A DNA stretch of 64,000 nt from Vreelandella subterranea (GCF_900111305.1 NZ_FOGS01000006.1:124001-188000); one strand, 5' to 3'. Positions 41,459-51,312 are shown, counted from the first letter of the stretch. Numbers and translations: made by a program. Notes: a model not told the origin generated them from the letters alone.

Positions 41459-41763
41459 TGCCCGCCCCCACGGCAGTTGGGTGAATCAGGACGCTGACCG
41501 CCGCGCATTTCCCATTCATGAGGGGTATACAGATGAAGGGCCAGCGCGTGCACCGGGCCGGATAGCTCGTCGGCCAGCAGCGCATAGATTTTCTGGTGGC
41601 GCTTGACGGGCATCAGGCCGTCAAAGGTGTCGCTCACCAACGTCACCTTGAAATGCGTTTCAGAATTCGCGGGGACGTTGTGCATATGGCTTTCATTTTC
41701 TACCTGCAGCACGTCGGGCGCTAGCGCCGCTAACTTCTGCTCTATGTGTGCCTGCAGCGTCAT
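41455..41763 (-). CDS. bolA: BolA family transcriptional regulator/iron-sulfur factor
   Basis: 102 residues; BolA proteins work with monothiol glutaredoxins in iron-sulfur trafficking and affect morphology. Family segments: VENESHMHNVPANSETHFKV and VHALALHLYTPHEW; it ends SPNCRGGGQ, close to the SPPCRGAG end of E. coli BolA. The ATG at 41763 is chosen; 111 more codons upstream run into the MFS gene in another frame. It leads the bolA-holD-rimI minus-strand unit. Confidence 0.93.
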   Translation of the reverse strand: MTLQAHIEQKLAALAPDVLQVENESHMHNVPANSETHFKVTLVSDTFDGLMPVKRHQKIYALLADELSGPVHALALHLYTPHEWEMRGGQRPDSPNCRGGGQ

Positions 41764-41804
41764 GGAGGCTCTCCTTAGGTCGGAAACCCTTCCATTGTAC
41801 GCGC

Positions 41805-43208
41805 TTACTGGCCGCCAGACGATGCCCGACGCGCAACCAGCGCACGCCGCGCCAGCGACACCCGCGAAAGGCTCGCCAGCAGCGCCAACAGGGTAGTCGC
41901 CGCGCCTAGCCATAACGTGACCTGCACGGCGGCACCCAGCGCCAGCGTAGCGCCCACCAGCGCCACCCCCAGCGACTGCCCCACTGTTCTGGTGGTACTC
42001 ATCACGCCAGACACATTGGCACTGCGCTCGGGCGGCAGACTGCCCATCATTTCGCGGTTGTTGGGCGGCTGGAAGAGACCGAACCCCACGCCGCATAGCG
42101 CGGTCCGCCAGAGACTCCCAGCGACACCGGTTGATTCATCCACCAGCGCCAGCGCCATCAAGCCGATAATCAGCAGCACCAGGCCGGTACTCGACAGCAC
42201 GCTCGGGTTCACCCGGTCGGCCAACCGCCCGGCTAACGGCCCGACGACCATGATGGCCAGCGGCCAGGGGGTGAACAGCCAGGCGGTCTCGAGCGGCGAA
42301 AAGCCCATCTGCTCCTGATAGAAGAACGACAGTGCGACGAAGGCCAGCCCCTGACCGATAAACGCAAGCCCAGACGCCGAAACGGCCAGGGTAAAGCGTT
42401 TTTCCGCGAACACGCTGAGCGGTAATAACGGGTAGGGAGCACGGCGCTGCCGGGCGATAAACAAGCCACCGGCGATCACAGCCAGTACTGCCCAGCCCGC
42501 ACTCTGCCATACGGGGGCGGCATGCCCCACCGCGTCCATGGCCAGGAAAAAGCTCGCCAGCATCAACATCGAAAGCAGCGCCCCCAGGCTATCGAAGCCT
42601 CCCCGACGCGGCGTTTCTCTGGGCAGCGCTCGGTTTGCCAGCCATAGCGAACACACCCCCAGGGGCACATTCAACGCGAACAGCCAGGGCCAGTCGGCAA
42701 AGGACAAGATCACACCACTTAACGTGGGCCCCGCCGCATAGCCACCGGCCACCACCAGGGCGCTCAATCCAAGCGCACTTCCCAGCAACCGCGAGGGAAA
42801 AATCGCCCGATACAACGACGGGCCAATGGACAGCGTCGCCGCCGCGCCCAGGCCCTGCAGCGCACGAAACACCAGCAGCGTTTCCAGGTTCCGAGACAGG
42901 GCGGCCCCCAGCGCCGCAATAACAAAGGTTGCCAGGCCAAACAGGTACAGCCACCGACGCGTCAGCAGTTCGCTGAGACCGGCAAACACTAGCAGAAAAG
43001 CTGCACAGACCACCTGGAACACATTGGTGATCCATACCGACCGGGAGGCTGACACATCAAGGTCTGCCGCAATGGTCGGCAGGGCCAGGTTGATCATGGT
43101 GGTATCGACAACCGCCATCAAGGTACCGGTCACCAATGCCAGGACAGCCAGGGCGCGCTCGCCCCCTGGCAGGCCATCGTCACCGGGTCGGGTTTCAAAC
43201 AGTCGCAT
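41805..43208 (-). CDS. MFS transporter, DHA2 (EmrB/QacA) drug-exporter type
   Basis: 467 residues with about 14 predicted membrane spans. The DHA2 pattern is visible: VVDTTMINLALPTIAADL near span 1, a Leu-Thr-Arg-Arg-Trp loop 2-3 motif (LSELLTRRWLYLFGL), and FRALQGLGAAATLSIGPSLY (motif C region). Substrates cannot be predicted; multidrug or organic solute export are options. A regulator is not next to it. The gene reads towards bolA, and a terminator-rich spacer separates it from the acidic unknown upstream. Confidence 0.85.
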   Translation of the reverse strand: MRLFETRPGDDGLPGGERALAVLALVTGTLMAVVDTTMINLALPTIAADLDVSASRSVWITNVFQVVCAAFLLVFAGLSELLTRRWLYLFGLATFVIAALGAALSRNLETLLVFRALQGLGAAATLSIGPSLYRAIFPSRLLGSALGLSALVVAGGYAAGPTLSGVILSFADWPWLFALNVPLGVCSLWLANRALPRETPRRGGFDSLGALLSMLMLASFFLAMDAVGHAAPVWQSAGWAVLAVIAGGLFIARQRRAPYPLLPLSVFAEKRFTLAVSASGLAFIGQGLAFVALSFFYQEQMGFSPLETAWLFTPWPLAIMVVGPLAGRLADRVNPSVLSSTGLVLLIIGLMALALVDESTGVAGSLWRTALCGVGFGLFQPPNNREMMGSLPPERSANVSGVMSTTRTVGQSLGVALVGATLALGAAVQVTLWLGAATTLLALLASLSRVSLARRALVARRASSGGQ

Positions 43209-43243
43209 GGTGATTCATTCCTGAACAGCCCCATGGAAACAAC

Positions 43244-43266
43244 AAAACCGGCCAAAAGCCGGTTTT
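43244..43266 (-). terminator. Intrinsic terminator after the acidic unknown gene
   Basis: Stem AAAACCGGC/GCCGGTTTT with a 5-base loop, A/T-rich flanks, 30 bases after the stop of the unknown gene at 43297. It separates that gene from the MFS gene and is symmetric enough to work both ways. Confidence 0.8.
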
Positions 43267-43296
43267 ACAGGAAACTTGCGTGACAATCACAGCGCG

Positions 43297-43683
43297 CTAA
43301 TCGAGTTCGTTATCAAGCAGCAGGGCGTCATCAACATCGGATATTTCCAGGGCCGTATCGTCGTCAAGGTCGATGGCGAGGTAGCTATGCTCGATGCGCA
43401 GAAAGGTTTGAAACAGCGACCAGTCAAGCGTCTCGGGCCACTGGCGCTCGTCCTCTTCCCAGGCCCGCAGCTCGGTTTCCAGAATTTCCGCGTAGCGTTC
43501 ACGGACAAAGGCTTCGAGCGCCTCGGGCGTATCCATCTCCGGGATCAGATACACCGTGCTTTCACGTTCGACGTCGTCCAGGGTCAGGTCGTCGTCTCCC
43601 ATGGTGGGTTCGAGCGCATTGATCCAGTCCACAAAGGGCTGGGTCGGCCTGACGCTCAGGGCAGAGCGATTTAGCAGTTTCAT
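43297..43683 (-). CDS. Small acidic unknown protein
   Basis: 128 residues, very acidic (many Asp and Glu, especially DLDDDTALEISDVDDALLLD near the C-terminus), without signal peptide or membrane span. The start MKLLNRSALSVRPTQPFVDW resembles a conserved hypothetical family found in pseudomonads, but I cannot assign a function. It lies between lysS and the MFS gene with its own terminator, so probably a single-gene unit. Confidence 0.8.
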   Translation of the reverse strand: MKLLNRSALSVRPTQPFVDWINALEPTMGDDDLTLDDVERESTVYLIPEMDTPEALEAFVRERYAEILETELRAWEEDERQWPETLDWSLFQTFLRIEHSYLAIDLDDDTALEISDVDDALLLDNELD

Positions 43684-43774
43684 GGGATTCTCCTCGCCGT
43701 CGAAACGTGGTCATTATGGGCGCTAAATCGCGCCCTTACCAACTTTTCGTCCGTCACCGCACCATTAGCTGGCG

Positions 43775-45286
43775 TTAATCCGCCTCTGGGCGCATCGCCG
43801 GGAATAGCAGAACGTCGCGAATCGAAGGGCTGTCGGTAAACAGCATCACCAGCCGGTCGATGCCGATGCCTTCGCCAGCCGTTGGCGGCAGGCCATATTC
43901 CAGTGCGCGCACGTAATCCGCATCGTAGTACATGGCCTCAAGGTCGCCGGCGTCTTTTTCCGCTGACTGCTCGCGGAAGCGCTCGGCCTGGTCTTCGGCG
44001 TCATTAAGCTCCGAGAAACCGTTGGCGATCTCACGGCCACCCACGAAGAACTCAAAGCGATCCGTCACAAACGGGTTGGCATCGTTGCGGCGCGCCAAGG
44101 GGCTGACCTCGGCCGGGTACTCGGTGATGAAGGTAGGCTGGTCGAGCTTGTGTTCGGCCACTTCTTCGAATATCTCTGTTTGTACCTTGCCCAGCCCCCA
44201 GCTCTCCTTGACCTTGATGCCCAGCTTTTCGGCTAACGCACGGGCGGCGTCCAGCGTATCCAGATCCGCATCGCTGATGCCATCGCCGTGATCAAGAATC
44301 GCCTGACGCAGGGTCAGGCGGTTGAACGGCTTGCCGACGTCATAGCTGCCACCCTGGTAGTCAATGGTGGTGGTACCCAGCACTTCCTGAGCCGTTGTGC
44401 GCAGCATGGCTTCGGTCATATCCAGGAGGTCATTGTAATCCGCATAGGCCCAGTAGAATTCGACCATGGTGAACTCTGGATTGTGCCGCGTCGACAGCCC
44501 CTCGTTGCGGAAATTGCGGTTGATTTCGAAAACTTTTTCAAAGCCGCCCACCACCAGACGCTTGAGGTAAAGCTCCGGGGCGATACGCAGGTACATGTCG
44601 ATATCCAGCGCATTATGGTGGGTGATAAACGGCCGGGCCGCCGCACCGCCAGGGATCTGCTGGAGCATCGGCGTTTCCACTTCCATAAAGCCGCGGGCTT
44701 CAAAGAAACGACGCATGGCGCTGATCACCGCCGCACGGGTCTCGAAGACCTTGCGCGACTGCGGGTTCATGATCAGGTCGACATAGCGCTGGCGGTAGCG
44801 GGCTTCCTGGTCGGTCAGGCCGTGAAACTTGTCGGGCAGGGGGCGCAGGCTCTTGGTGAGCAGCTGGGCCTCTTGCATCATCACGTACAGGTCGCCCTTG
44901 CCGGACTTGTGCACGGGGCCACGGGCAGCAACGATATCGCCGATGTCCCAGCTTTTGATATCGTCCAGCACACCGGCAGGCAGGCCCTTTTTATCCATGT
45001 AGAGCTGGATCTGGCCCGCCACATCCTGAATCACAATAAAGGGGCCGCGCTTGCGCATGATACGGCCTGCCACCGAGGCGTGATGATCAAGCGTTTCAAG
45101 CTCGGTTTTGTCCTTTTCACCCAGCAGGTTCTGCAACTCGACCGTGAGGCTATCGCGGCGGAAATCGTTCGGGAAAGCGCTCTTGCCCTGCTCTGCCGCC
45201 TGTTCGCGACGGGCTGCGAGCTTGGCCCGGCGCTCCGCAATCAGGTGGTTTTCGTTATCGAGAGAAGACGCGTCTTGATTAGCCAT
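43775..45286 (-). CDS. lysS: Lysyl-tRNA synthetase (class II)
   Basis: 503 residues. N-terminal OB-fold anticodon-binding domain (about 60-170: [17 protein letters not shown]) and class II catalytic core with motif 2 [20 protein letters not shown] and motif 3 [15 protein letters not shown]. Family length. It follows prfB by 34 bases on the same strand, the standard prfB-lysS operon. Confidence 0.97.
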   Translation of the reverse strand: MANQDASSLDNENHLIAERRAKLAARREQAAEQGKSAFPNDFRRDSLTVELQNLLGEKDKTELETLDHHASVAGRIMRKRGPFIVIQDVAGQIQLYMDKKGLPAGVLDDIKSWDIGDIVAARGPVHKSGKGDLYVMMQEAQLLTKSLRPLPDKFHGLTDQEARYRQRYVDLIMNPQSRKVFETRAAVISAMRRFFEARGFMEVETPMLQQIPGGAAARPFITHHNALDIDMYLRIAPELYLKRLVVGGFEKVFEINRNFRNEGLSTRHNPEFTMVEFYWAYADYNDLLDMTEAMLRTTAQEVLGTTTIDYQGGSYDVGKPFNRLTLRQAILDHGDGISDADLDTLDAARALAEKLGIKVKESWGLGKVQTEIFEEVAEHKLDQPTFITEYPAEVSPLARRNDANPFVTDRFEFFVGGREIANGFSELNDAEDQAERFREQSAEKDAGDLEAMYYDADYVRALEYGLPPTAGEGIGIDRLVMLFTDSPSIRDVLLFPAMRPEAD

Positions 45287-45320
45287 CGGGCACCCTATTA
45301 ATGATCAAACCCTGAAAAGA

Positions 45321-46419
45321 TTACAAACCCTGCTTGAGGCTGGCGACGATAAACTGATCCAGATCGCCATCGAGCACTTTTTCGCAGTTGCTGGACTGGA
45401 CGTTGGTCCGCAAATCCTTGATCCGCTGGTCGTCAAGCACATAGGAGCGAATCTGACTGCCCCAGCCGATGTCGGACTTGGCGTCTTCCGCCTGCTGCTT
45501 GGCCTCATTGCGCCGCTGCATCTCGTGTTCCCACAGCTTCGCCTTCAACTGTTTCATGGCAAAGTCGCGGTTGGCGTGCTGGCTACGCTGGCTCTGGCAT
45601 GCCACCACAATGCCGCTGGGCTCGTGGGTGATGCGCACCGCTGAGTCGGTGGTGTTGACGTGCTGACCGCCCGCACCGCTTGAGCGGTAGGTATCCACGC
45701 GAATATCAGAAGGATTGATGTCCACTTCGAAGCTGTCATCAATTTCCGGTGACAGGAAGACCGACGCAAAGGAGGTATGGCGACGCCCCCCCGAGTCAAA
45801 CGGGCTTTTGCGCACCAGGCGATGAACGCCGGTTTCGGTACGCAGCCAGCCAAAGGCGTACTCCCCCTGAATATGCAAGGATGCCGATTTTATGCCGGCC
45901 ACATCGCCCGCTGAAATCTCGATGATATCCGCCTTGAAACCGTGGCTTTCTGTCCAGCGCAGGTACATGCGCAGCAGGATATTCGCCCAATCCTGAGCTT
46001 CCGTGCCGCCCGATCCTGACTGGATATCCAGATAGGCGTTGTTCTGATCCATCTCGCCGGAGAACATGCGCCGAAACTCAAGCTTCTCGAGGTTGGCCTG
46101 CAGGTTATCCAGCTCCTTGCGGACTTCGTCGACAGTACCTTCGTCGTCTTCCATTTCCGCCAGCTCGAGCAGATCCCGGCTGTCGCCCAGCCCCTGTTCA
46201 AGGTCGTCAATGGTGGCCACGATCGTCTCGAGGGAGGCTCGCTCTTTACCAAGCTTCTGCGCGTAGTCCGGATCACTCCAGACGTTGGGGTCTTCCAGCT
46301 CGCGGGTGACCTCTTCTAGCCGATCCTGCTTCTCGGCATAGTCAAAGATACCCCCTAAGAACCTCTGTCCGTTCAGACAGGTCCTTGATCTGGAGGTGAA
46401 TCGGGTTAGTTTCCAACAT
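45321..46419 (-). CDS. prfB: Peptide chain release factor 2 (programmed +1 frameshift)
   Basis: Recognises UAA and UGA. Frame 0 starts at the ATG at 46419 and reaches an in-frame TGA at 46342-46344 after 25 codons. The site reads AGGGGGTATCTTTGAC: an internal Shine-Dalgarno-like AGGGGG, then CTT TGA, the classical RF2 autoregulatory +1 shift. Past the shift the frame is open to 45321, giving 365 residues, the E. coli RF2 length. Motifs: [10 protein letters not shown] (RF2 stop-codon recognition) and [15 protein letters not shown] (GGQ). A single frameshifted gene, not a pseudogene. Confidence 0.97.
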
Positions 46420-46536
46420 GGAATACCTTGGTATTGGTCAGTAAAAAATTAGCTCAGTGAATACGGTTCAAAGGAAAGAAGCGCATTGTAACGAAACCCA
46501 GCGCTTACCGCATCCATCCCCGTCATCGACCCTACG

Positions 46537-46561
46537 CAAAAAACCCGGCCGAGGCCGGGTT
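46537..46561 (-). terminator. Intrinsic terminator after the fadL-type gene
   Basis: Stem AACCCGGCC/GGCCGGGTT (9 bp) with a 2-base loop, followed on the minus strand by a run of six T. It lies about 26 bases after the porin stop, before prfB. Confidence 0.85.
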
Positions 46562-46586
46562 CGGGTCGCTGCTGTTGACTAACGCA

Positions 46587-47918
46587 TTAGAAGCGATAGG
46601 TCAGCTGAGCACCGAAGCCGTGGGCTTCGTTTTTGTAGTCGGCTGAGTAAGTCGCGCCACCAACTGGCTGGCCGCCTGTCTGCTGGCTAGCTAACAAATC
46701 CTGGCGATCTTGTTCAACAAAGGTGCCACGCTCGGTCAGGTAGGAGTAGGCCACATCAATGGTCAAATCATCGGTTGGGGTCCAGCCTGCCCCCAACGAG
46801 AAGATACGGCGATCATCTGAAGGAATACGTACGCTGCGATCGTCATCATTGGTCGGCGTCATGTCTAAGGTTACCCCGGCACGCAGCGCCAAGGTGGGCG
46901 TCAGCTGGTACTCACCACCCGTGGCAAATGCCCAGGCATTGGAGTAGTTCTGCGGTTCACGAGTGATCAGGCCGCCTTGATCATCCACCACGCGGATTTC
47001 TTCGAACTGGCTCCAGCGCACCCAGGAGGCGCCGAACATCAGCTTCAAACGATCACTCATCTGCTGTGTCAACGAGAAGTTGACCGTTTCAGGCGTGGTC
47101 AAATCCAGGTTCGCGGCGCTCGAGCGAACCACATTACCCGTTGGGGCAGTAGCACTAAAGTCGCCTTCCAGTTCGTAGTCCACTTTCGAGCGATAGGTTA
47201 AACCTAGGGTCGTTTCAGGCACCGGCTGATAAATGACGCCAAGATTGTATCCCCAGGCCTCGTCATCGCCATCGACACGCGAATCGATGTCTTCAGCAGA
47301 ATTGAATGCCTGACTGCTTGGCAGTTGACGGCGCAATTCCCCCTCTACTCGATTATAAGTAATCCCGGCACCCACCGACCACTGATCATTAAATCGATAA
47401 GACACCGTTGGTTGAGCGCTCATTACCGTAACTTCAGTGTAGTCACCAAAATAGCGACCCTGGAAGTCATCTTCGTAATCGGTTTTAGACCCAAAAGGTG
47501 CGTAAACACCAAAGCCAAAGGCCAGTTTCTCATTGACTGGATGGGCATAAAACGCATAGGGAATAGCGGTGCCAGGCACCATATCGCCCTCGTTGCCACC
47601 AGGGATTTCACCTACTGGCGCTTGAGAGCCTCCCGGTGCTCCAAGCGTACGATTAGCTTCTACATTAGAGAGATCACTATCAACGTTTAGATACGTCCCC
47701 CCCACTGAAATTTGCGCGCGATCCAGAAACGACATACCGGCAGGGTTGCCGAACACGATGGTCGCATCGTTGACGTTAGAGCTACGTCCCGCGTGACCGT
47801 AACCCTGGCCGCTGACACTCTGCTCGTTGATTTGATAGCCACCCGCCTGGACTTGGCTGGCGAAGGCGGCAGTGGCGACGGCGACTGCCAGGGCGAGCTT
47901 GTTGAATTTATTGTGCAT
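46587..47918 (-). CDS. FadL/TodX-family outer membrane porin
   Basis: 443 residues with a signal peptide (cleaved near SQVQAGGYQI) and a 14-strand beta-barrel with a plug. The mature start GGYQINEQSVSGQGYGHAGR and the NPAGMSFLDR region match the FadL/TodX family, which brings long-chain fatty acids or aromatic hydrocarbons through the outer membrane; which one cannot be said. The ATG is at 47918. It is the first gene of the accessory segment, next to prfB. Confidence 0.87.
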   Translation of the reverse strand: MHNKFNKLALAVAVATAAFASQVQAGGYQINEQSVSGQGYGHAGRSSNVNDATIVFGNPAGMSFLDRAQISVGGTYLNVDSDLSNVEANRTLGAPGGSQAPVGEIPGGNEGDMVPGTAIPYAFYAHPVNEKLAFGFGVYAPFGSKTDYEDDFQGRYFGDYTEVTVMSAQPTVSYRFNDQWSVGAGITYNRVEGELRRQLPSSQAFNSAEDIDSRVDGDDEAWGYNLGVIYQPVPETTLGLTYRSKVDYELEGDFSATAPTGNVVRSSAANLDLTTPETVNFSLTQQMSDRLKLMFGASWVRWSQFEEIRVVDDQGGLITREPQNYSNAWAFATGGEYQLTPTLALRAGVTLDMTPTNDDDRSVRIPSDDRRIFSLGAGWTPTDDLTIDVAYSYLTERGTFVEQDRQDLLASQQTGGQPVGGATYSADYKNEAHGFGAQLTYRF

Positions 47919-48045
47919 AGTGGGCCTCTTTTCCCAATGATCCGACGGGATGGTGAACATCCATCATACTTTTTTTGTACATGTCAGTTTTGGCCCAAAA
48001 GCCCGCTTGGTTCAAGGGCAAACGAGCGTTTTATTTTATTTTTGC

Positions 48046-48074
48046 CTTATACATTAGTCGCACGTACGTTTTAA
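48046..48074 (-). promoter_or_regulatory. Candidate promoter for the fadL-type gene
   Basis: On the minus strand TTAAAA and TATAAG are 17 bases apart, within a 197-base A/T-rich gap between the divergent fadL-type and merR genes. Seen as consensus matches only; no operator was recognised. Confidence 0.4.
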
Positions 48075-48115
48075 ATCATTGTTTTAACCGTTTCGGCCTA
48101 TTTTTTTGCTCAGAC

Positions 48116-48147
48116 TTGACCTTTGTGTAACCCATAGGTTTTAGACT
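48116..48147 (+). promoter_or_regulatory. MerR-type promoter with stretched spacer upstream of merR-copA
   Basis: TTGACC at 48116-48121 and a -10-like TTAGAC/TAGACT at 48141-48147 are separated by 19-20 bases instead of 17. Between them is an imperfect dyad ACCT...AGGT (ACCT at 48119-48122, AGGT at 48136-48139). This is the signature of promoters activated by MerR proteins through DNA untwisting; it suggests self-control of merR together with copA. Confidence 0.7.
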
Positions 48148-48184
48148 CATGGTCAGTCATCAACACTTTCCATTGGAGCGCACA

Positions 48185-48604
48185 ATGAAAGTCAGCGAGC
48201 TGGCAAAACGTGGTGGCGTCACCGCCGAAACGGTACGCCATTACACCCGGGAGCAATTGCTTGCGCCCAAACGACATCCCGATAACGGCTACCAGCTTTA
48301 CTCCGCGACGGACCTCGAACGGCTGCACTTCATTCAACGGGCGCGCAAGCTGGGTTTCAGCGTCGCCGAAATTCTCGACATCCTCGCTCACGCCGACCAC
48401 GGGGACTCCCCCTGCCCATTGGTGCGCGACCTGCTGGCCAACCGGCTGCCGCAAATCCGCGCCCAGATCCGCGAACTCGAGGCGCTTGCCCAGCGGATGG
48501 AGCAGGCTCTGGAAAGCTGGCAGCACATGCCCGACGGTACGCCGGACGGCCACAGCCTTTGCCGCTTGATCGAAAGCTTCCCCGAGAAGCAGGAGGTAAA
48601 ATGA
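48185..48604 (+). CDS. MerR-family heavy-metal-responsive regulator
   Basis: 139 residues. The N-terminal winged helix ([20 protein letters not shown]) and the dimerization helix are standard for MerR. Only two Cys occur, Cys77 (DSPCPLV) and Cys126 (SLCRLIE), matching the outer metal-binding Cys of ZntR/CadR/PbrR-type proteins, while the internal Cys-Cys pair is replaced by a His/Asp/Pro-rich stretch (114-124). It lies directly upstream of and overlaps copA (ATGA), so a copper or mixed metal response is inferred, not shown. Confidence 0.85.
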   Translation: MKVSELAKRGGVTAETVRHYTREQLLAPKRHPDNGYQLYSATDLERLHFIQRARKLGFSVAEILDILAHADHGDSPCPLVRDLLANRLPQIRAQIRELEALAQRMEQALESWQHMPDGTPDGHSLCRLIESFPEKQEVK

Positions 48605-51117
48605 GCCAGCACACCCTGACGCGCACGGTGCCCGGCATGAGCTGCCAGGGCTGTGTAACGCGCATGCGCGAGGCGATTCAGCAACAGGACAGCGACGCAG
48701 ACGTGGTAGGCGAACCAGGTGAAAAGCGCCTCGAAGTCACCACCACGCTGGACGCCACCACCCTGGACCAAACGCTGCGCCAGGCAGGCTACCCGCCCGG
48801 CACACCCGATACGCCGGACGAAAAACGGGACCGGACGACTGACGCCACGCCTGCCCAAAGCGCTCCCCAGGGACGCCACCAGAAAACCCGCCTGGCGATC
48901 AGCGGCATGACCTGTGCCAGCTGCGTGAAAAGCGTTCAGAAAGCGCTGGAGCGCACCGAAGGCGTGGACACTGCAAGCGTCAATTTTGGCACGCATACCG
49001 CGCAGATTTTTGGCGATGCCGACCAGCAGGCCCTGGTAGCGGCCGTGGAGTCGGTGGGTTACGGCGCCGAGCCCATTGTCGATATGCGCGAGGCGGAAAG
49101 AACGCGCTCAGAACAGGAAGCCCACGACTACAAGCGCCGCTTGAAAGGCAGCGCCTGGTCACTGGCACTTGCCGTTCCGCTGATGCTCAGCATGTTCGTC
49201 TATCACCCACACCCGGTGGGCGCCGGGCGGCTGTTCTGGCTGGTGATCGGGCTGCTGACACTGGCTATTCTGGCGTTTCCCGGGCGGCACTTTTTTGTCA
49301 ACGCCTGGAAAAACCTCAAGCACCATCAGGCCAACATGGACACCCTGGTGGCCATGGGCACCGGTACCGCCTGGCTCTACTCCATGGTGGTCGTGCTGTT
49401 TGCCCCCTGGCTACCCGAAGTCGCCCACGGCATCTATTTTGAAGCTTCCGCCATGGTGATCGGCCTGATTCTGCTGGGCAACGCCATGGAGCTTAAAGCG
49501 CGCGGGCGCACAAGCGATGCGCTAAAACGCCTGCTCGACCTGCAAAGCCGCACCGCAAGGGTGATCCGGGACGGCGAAGAGCGTGAGGTGGACATCGATG
49601 ATGTAGGCGAAGGCGACCAGATCCGCGTTCGCCCCGGCGAGCGCCTGCCGGTGGATGGCGAGGTTGTGGAAGGCGCAAGCCACATCGACGAATCCATGCT
49701 CACCGGCGAACCCGAACCGGTGAAAAAGGGCCAGGGCGATGAAGTCAGCGCCGGGACGGTCAATGGCAAAGGAGGCCTGGTGTACCGGGCAACAAGGGTG
49801 GGCGCCGACACCCGTTTGGGGCAGATCACCGAACAGGTGGCCAGCGCCCAGAACTCGCGCCCGCCGATTGGCGAGTTGGCCGATAAAGTGTCCAGCGTGT
49901 TCGTTCCTTCGGTGATGATCATCGCCGTGCTTACCGCACTGGTATGGTTCAACATCGGCGCCGAGCCACGGGTCATCCACATGCTGGTAACGGCCACGAC
50001 AGTGCTGATTATCGCCTGCCCCTGCGCACTGGGCCTGGCCACGCCGATTTCCACCATGATTGGCGTAGGCAAGGCCGCTGAACACGGCGTGCTGGTGAGA
50101 AACGGCGACGCCCTGCAAACCGCCAGCAAACTGACCACACTGGTCGTGGACAAGACCGGCACGCTCACCGAGGGCAAGCCCCGTGTCACAGAGGCGGAAC
50201 TGCTGGACGAGGATAGGGCCCAGACGCTTGGCTATATCGCGGCCCTGGAACGCGGCTCCGAGCACCCGCTGGCAGCAGCATTGATGGCCTATGCCGACGC
50301 GCATGACGCTGAACCTGCCAGGATTCAGGACTTCGACAGCGTCACCGGGGGCGGTGTCAAAGCGCAAACCACCGACGGTAAGTCACTGCTGCTCGGCAAC
50401 GCCCGTCTGATGGAGAATGCCGACGTCGATCTTTCCGCGCGTCTGGAAAACGCCCGCGAACTGGAAGAGAAAGCCCGCACGCTGGTGTATTTTGCCCTGG
50501 ATGGGCAGTTGGCGGCGCTATTCGGCATCAGCGACCCGCTGCGCGACGATGCCGTTGCCGCCGTCAAGCGGCTACAGGAAGACGGTTTGAACGTCGTCAT
50601 GCTGACCGGCGATAACCCCCACACGGCCGCAGCGATCGCGCGTCAGGTGGGTATTGATGATTACCGCGCCGGACTGCTGCCGGAAGACAAGCACGCTGAC
50701 ATTGAGCGGCGGCAAAACGCTGGCGAAATCGTCGGCATGGTCGGCGATGGCATCAACGACGCCCCGGCGCTTGCGCGTGCCCATGTCGGCTTCGCGATTG
50801 GTCAGGGCACCGATGTGGCCATCGAAAGCGCTGGCATGACGCTGATGCGGGGTTCACTGCACGGCGTCGCCGACGCCATCGAAATCAGCCGCGCCACCCT
50901 GCGCAACATCAAGCAGAACCTGGTCGGCGCCTTTGGCTACAACGTGCTGTGTATTCCGATTGCCGCCGGGGTGCTTTACCCGCTGACCGGTACGCTGCTT
51001 TCGCCGATGATCGCAGGCGCGGCGATGTCGCTATCGTCCATCACCGTGGTCAGCAACGCCAACCGCCTGCGGTTATGGAAAACCAGCGCCACTCAATCCA
51101 AAGGAGACACAGCATGA
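48601..51117 (+). CDS. copA: Copper-translocating P1B-type ATPase
   Basis: 838 residues. Two N-terminal heavy-metal-associated domains (GMSCQGC, Cys15/18; GMTCASC, Cys105/108), the transmembrane CPC motif ([12 protein letters not shown]) that defines Cu+/Ag+ export, the phosphorylated [20 protein letters not shown] and [11 protein letters not shown]. The linker between the two HMA domains is Thr/Asp/Pro-rich. All catalytic motifs are intact. The start overlaps the merR stop, and a 26-residue membrane peptide overlaps its end. Confidence 0.95.
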   Translation: MSQHTLTRTVPGMSCQGCVTRMREAIQQQDSDADVVGEPGEKRLEVTTTLDATTLDQTLRQAGYPPGTPDTPDEKRDRTTDATPAQSAPQGRHQKTRLAISGMTCASCVKSVQKALERTEGVDTASVNFGTHTAQIFGDADQQALVAAVESVGYGAEPIVDMREAERTRSEQEAHDYKRRLKGSAWSLALAVPLMLSMFVYHPHPVGAGRLFWLVIGLLTLAILAFPGRHFFVNAWKNLKHHQANMDTLVAMGTGTAWLYSMVVVLFAPWLPEVAHGIYFEASAMVIGLILLGNAMELKARGRTSDALKRLLDLQSRTARVIRDGEEREVDIDDVGEGDQIRVRPGERLPVDGEVVEGASHIDESMLTGEPEPVKKGQGDEVSAGTVNGKGGLVYRATRVGADTRLGQITEQVASAQNSRPPIGELADKVSSVFVPSVMIIAVLTALVWFNIGAEPRVIHMLVTATTVLIIACPCALGLATPISTMIGVGKAAEHGVLVRNGDALQTASKLTTLVVDKTGTLTEGKPRVTEAELLDEDRAQTLGYIAALERGSEHPLAAALMAYADAHDAEPARIQDFDSVTGGGVKAQTTDGKSLLLGNARLMENADVDLSARLENARELEEKARTLVYFALDGQLAALFGISDPLRDDAVAAVKRLQEDGLNVVMLTGDNPHTAAAIARQVGIDDYRAGLLPEDKHADIERRQNAGEIVGMVGDGINDAPALARAHVGFAIGQGTDVAIESAGMTLMRGSLHGVADAIEISRATLRNIKQNLVGAFGYNVLCIPIAAGVLYPLTGTLLSPMIAGAAMSLSSITVVSNANRLRLWKTSATQSKGDTA

Positions 51118-51194
51118 GCCTACTGATCAACCTTGCCGGAGTCGGCCTGATCGCGCTGATTGTTTGGTGGTTCTGGCTGAGCAAAGCTGACTGA
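51114..51194 (+). CDS. 26-residue membrane peptide coupled to copA
   Basis: An ATG at 51114 overlaps the copA stop (ATGA) and has AAGGAG about 7 bases upstream. The product [20 protein letters not shown] plus WLSKAD is a single predicted transmembrane helix with almost nothing else. It resembles the N-terminal anchor of small cupredoxin-domain proteins often found after copper ATPases in related bacteria (family knowledge), so it could be a truncated relic, or a real small protein acting on CopA. No downstream frame continues a cupredoxin domain. Confidence 0.6.
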   Translation: MSLLINLAGVGLIALIVWWFWLSKAD

Positions 51195-51251
51195 ACCAAC
51201 GACGTTAGCTATCGCCGCACTTTCCAGCGATGTTTATAAGCGTCATGCTTT

Positions 51252-51280
51252 TTTACAAAAACCAAAATGTCACCCATAAT
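51252..51280 (+). promoter_or_regulatory. Sigma-70 promoter of the Xre-RES pair
   Basis: TTTACA (51252-51257) and CATAAT (51275-51280) are exactly 17 bases apart, each matching five of six consensus bases. The -10 box is inside the concentric operator described next. Confidence 0.75.
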
Positions 51281-51308
51281 AACGTATATATACGCTTCTA
51301 TAGGTGAC
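51269..51308. promoter_or_regulatory. Concentric palindromic operator of the Xre-RES pair
   Basis: A 12-bp perfect palindrome CGTATATATACG (51283-51294) lies at the exact centre of an outer inverted pair GTCACC (51269-51274) and GGTGAC (51303-51308), both with centre 51288.5. The promoter -10 box lies between the outer left arm and the inner palindrome, and the antitoxin start follows at 51313. A typical autorepression layout. Confidence 0.75.
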
Positions 51309-51312
51309 GAGA

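Noticed and set aside
46342-46344. Stop codon in prfB read as a pseudogene signal
   Set aside because: It is the programmed frameshift site with all classical elements, and the rest of the protein is intact.
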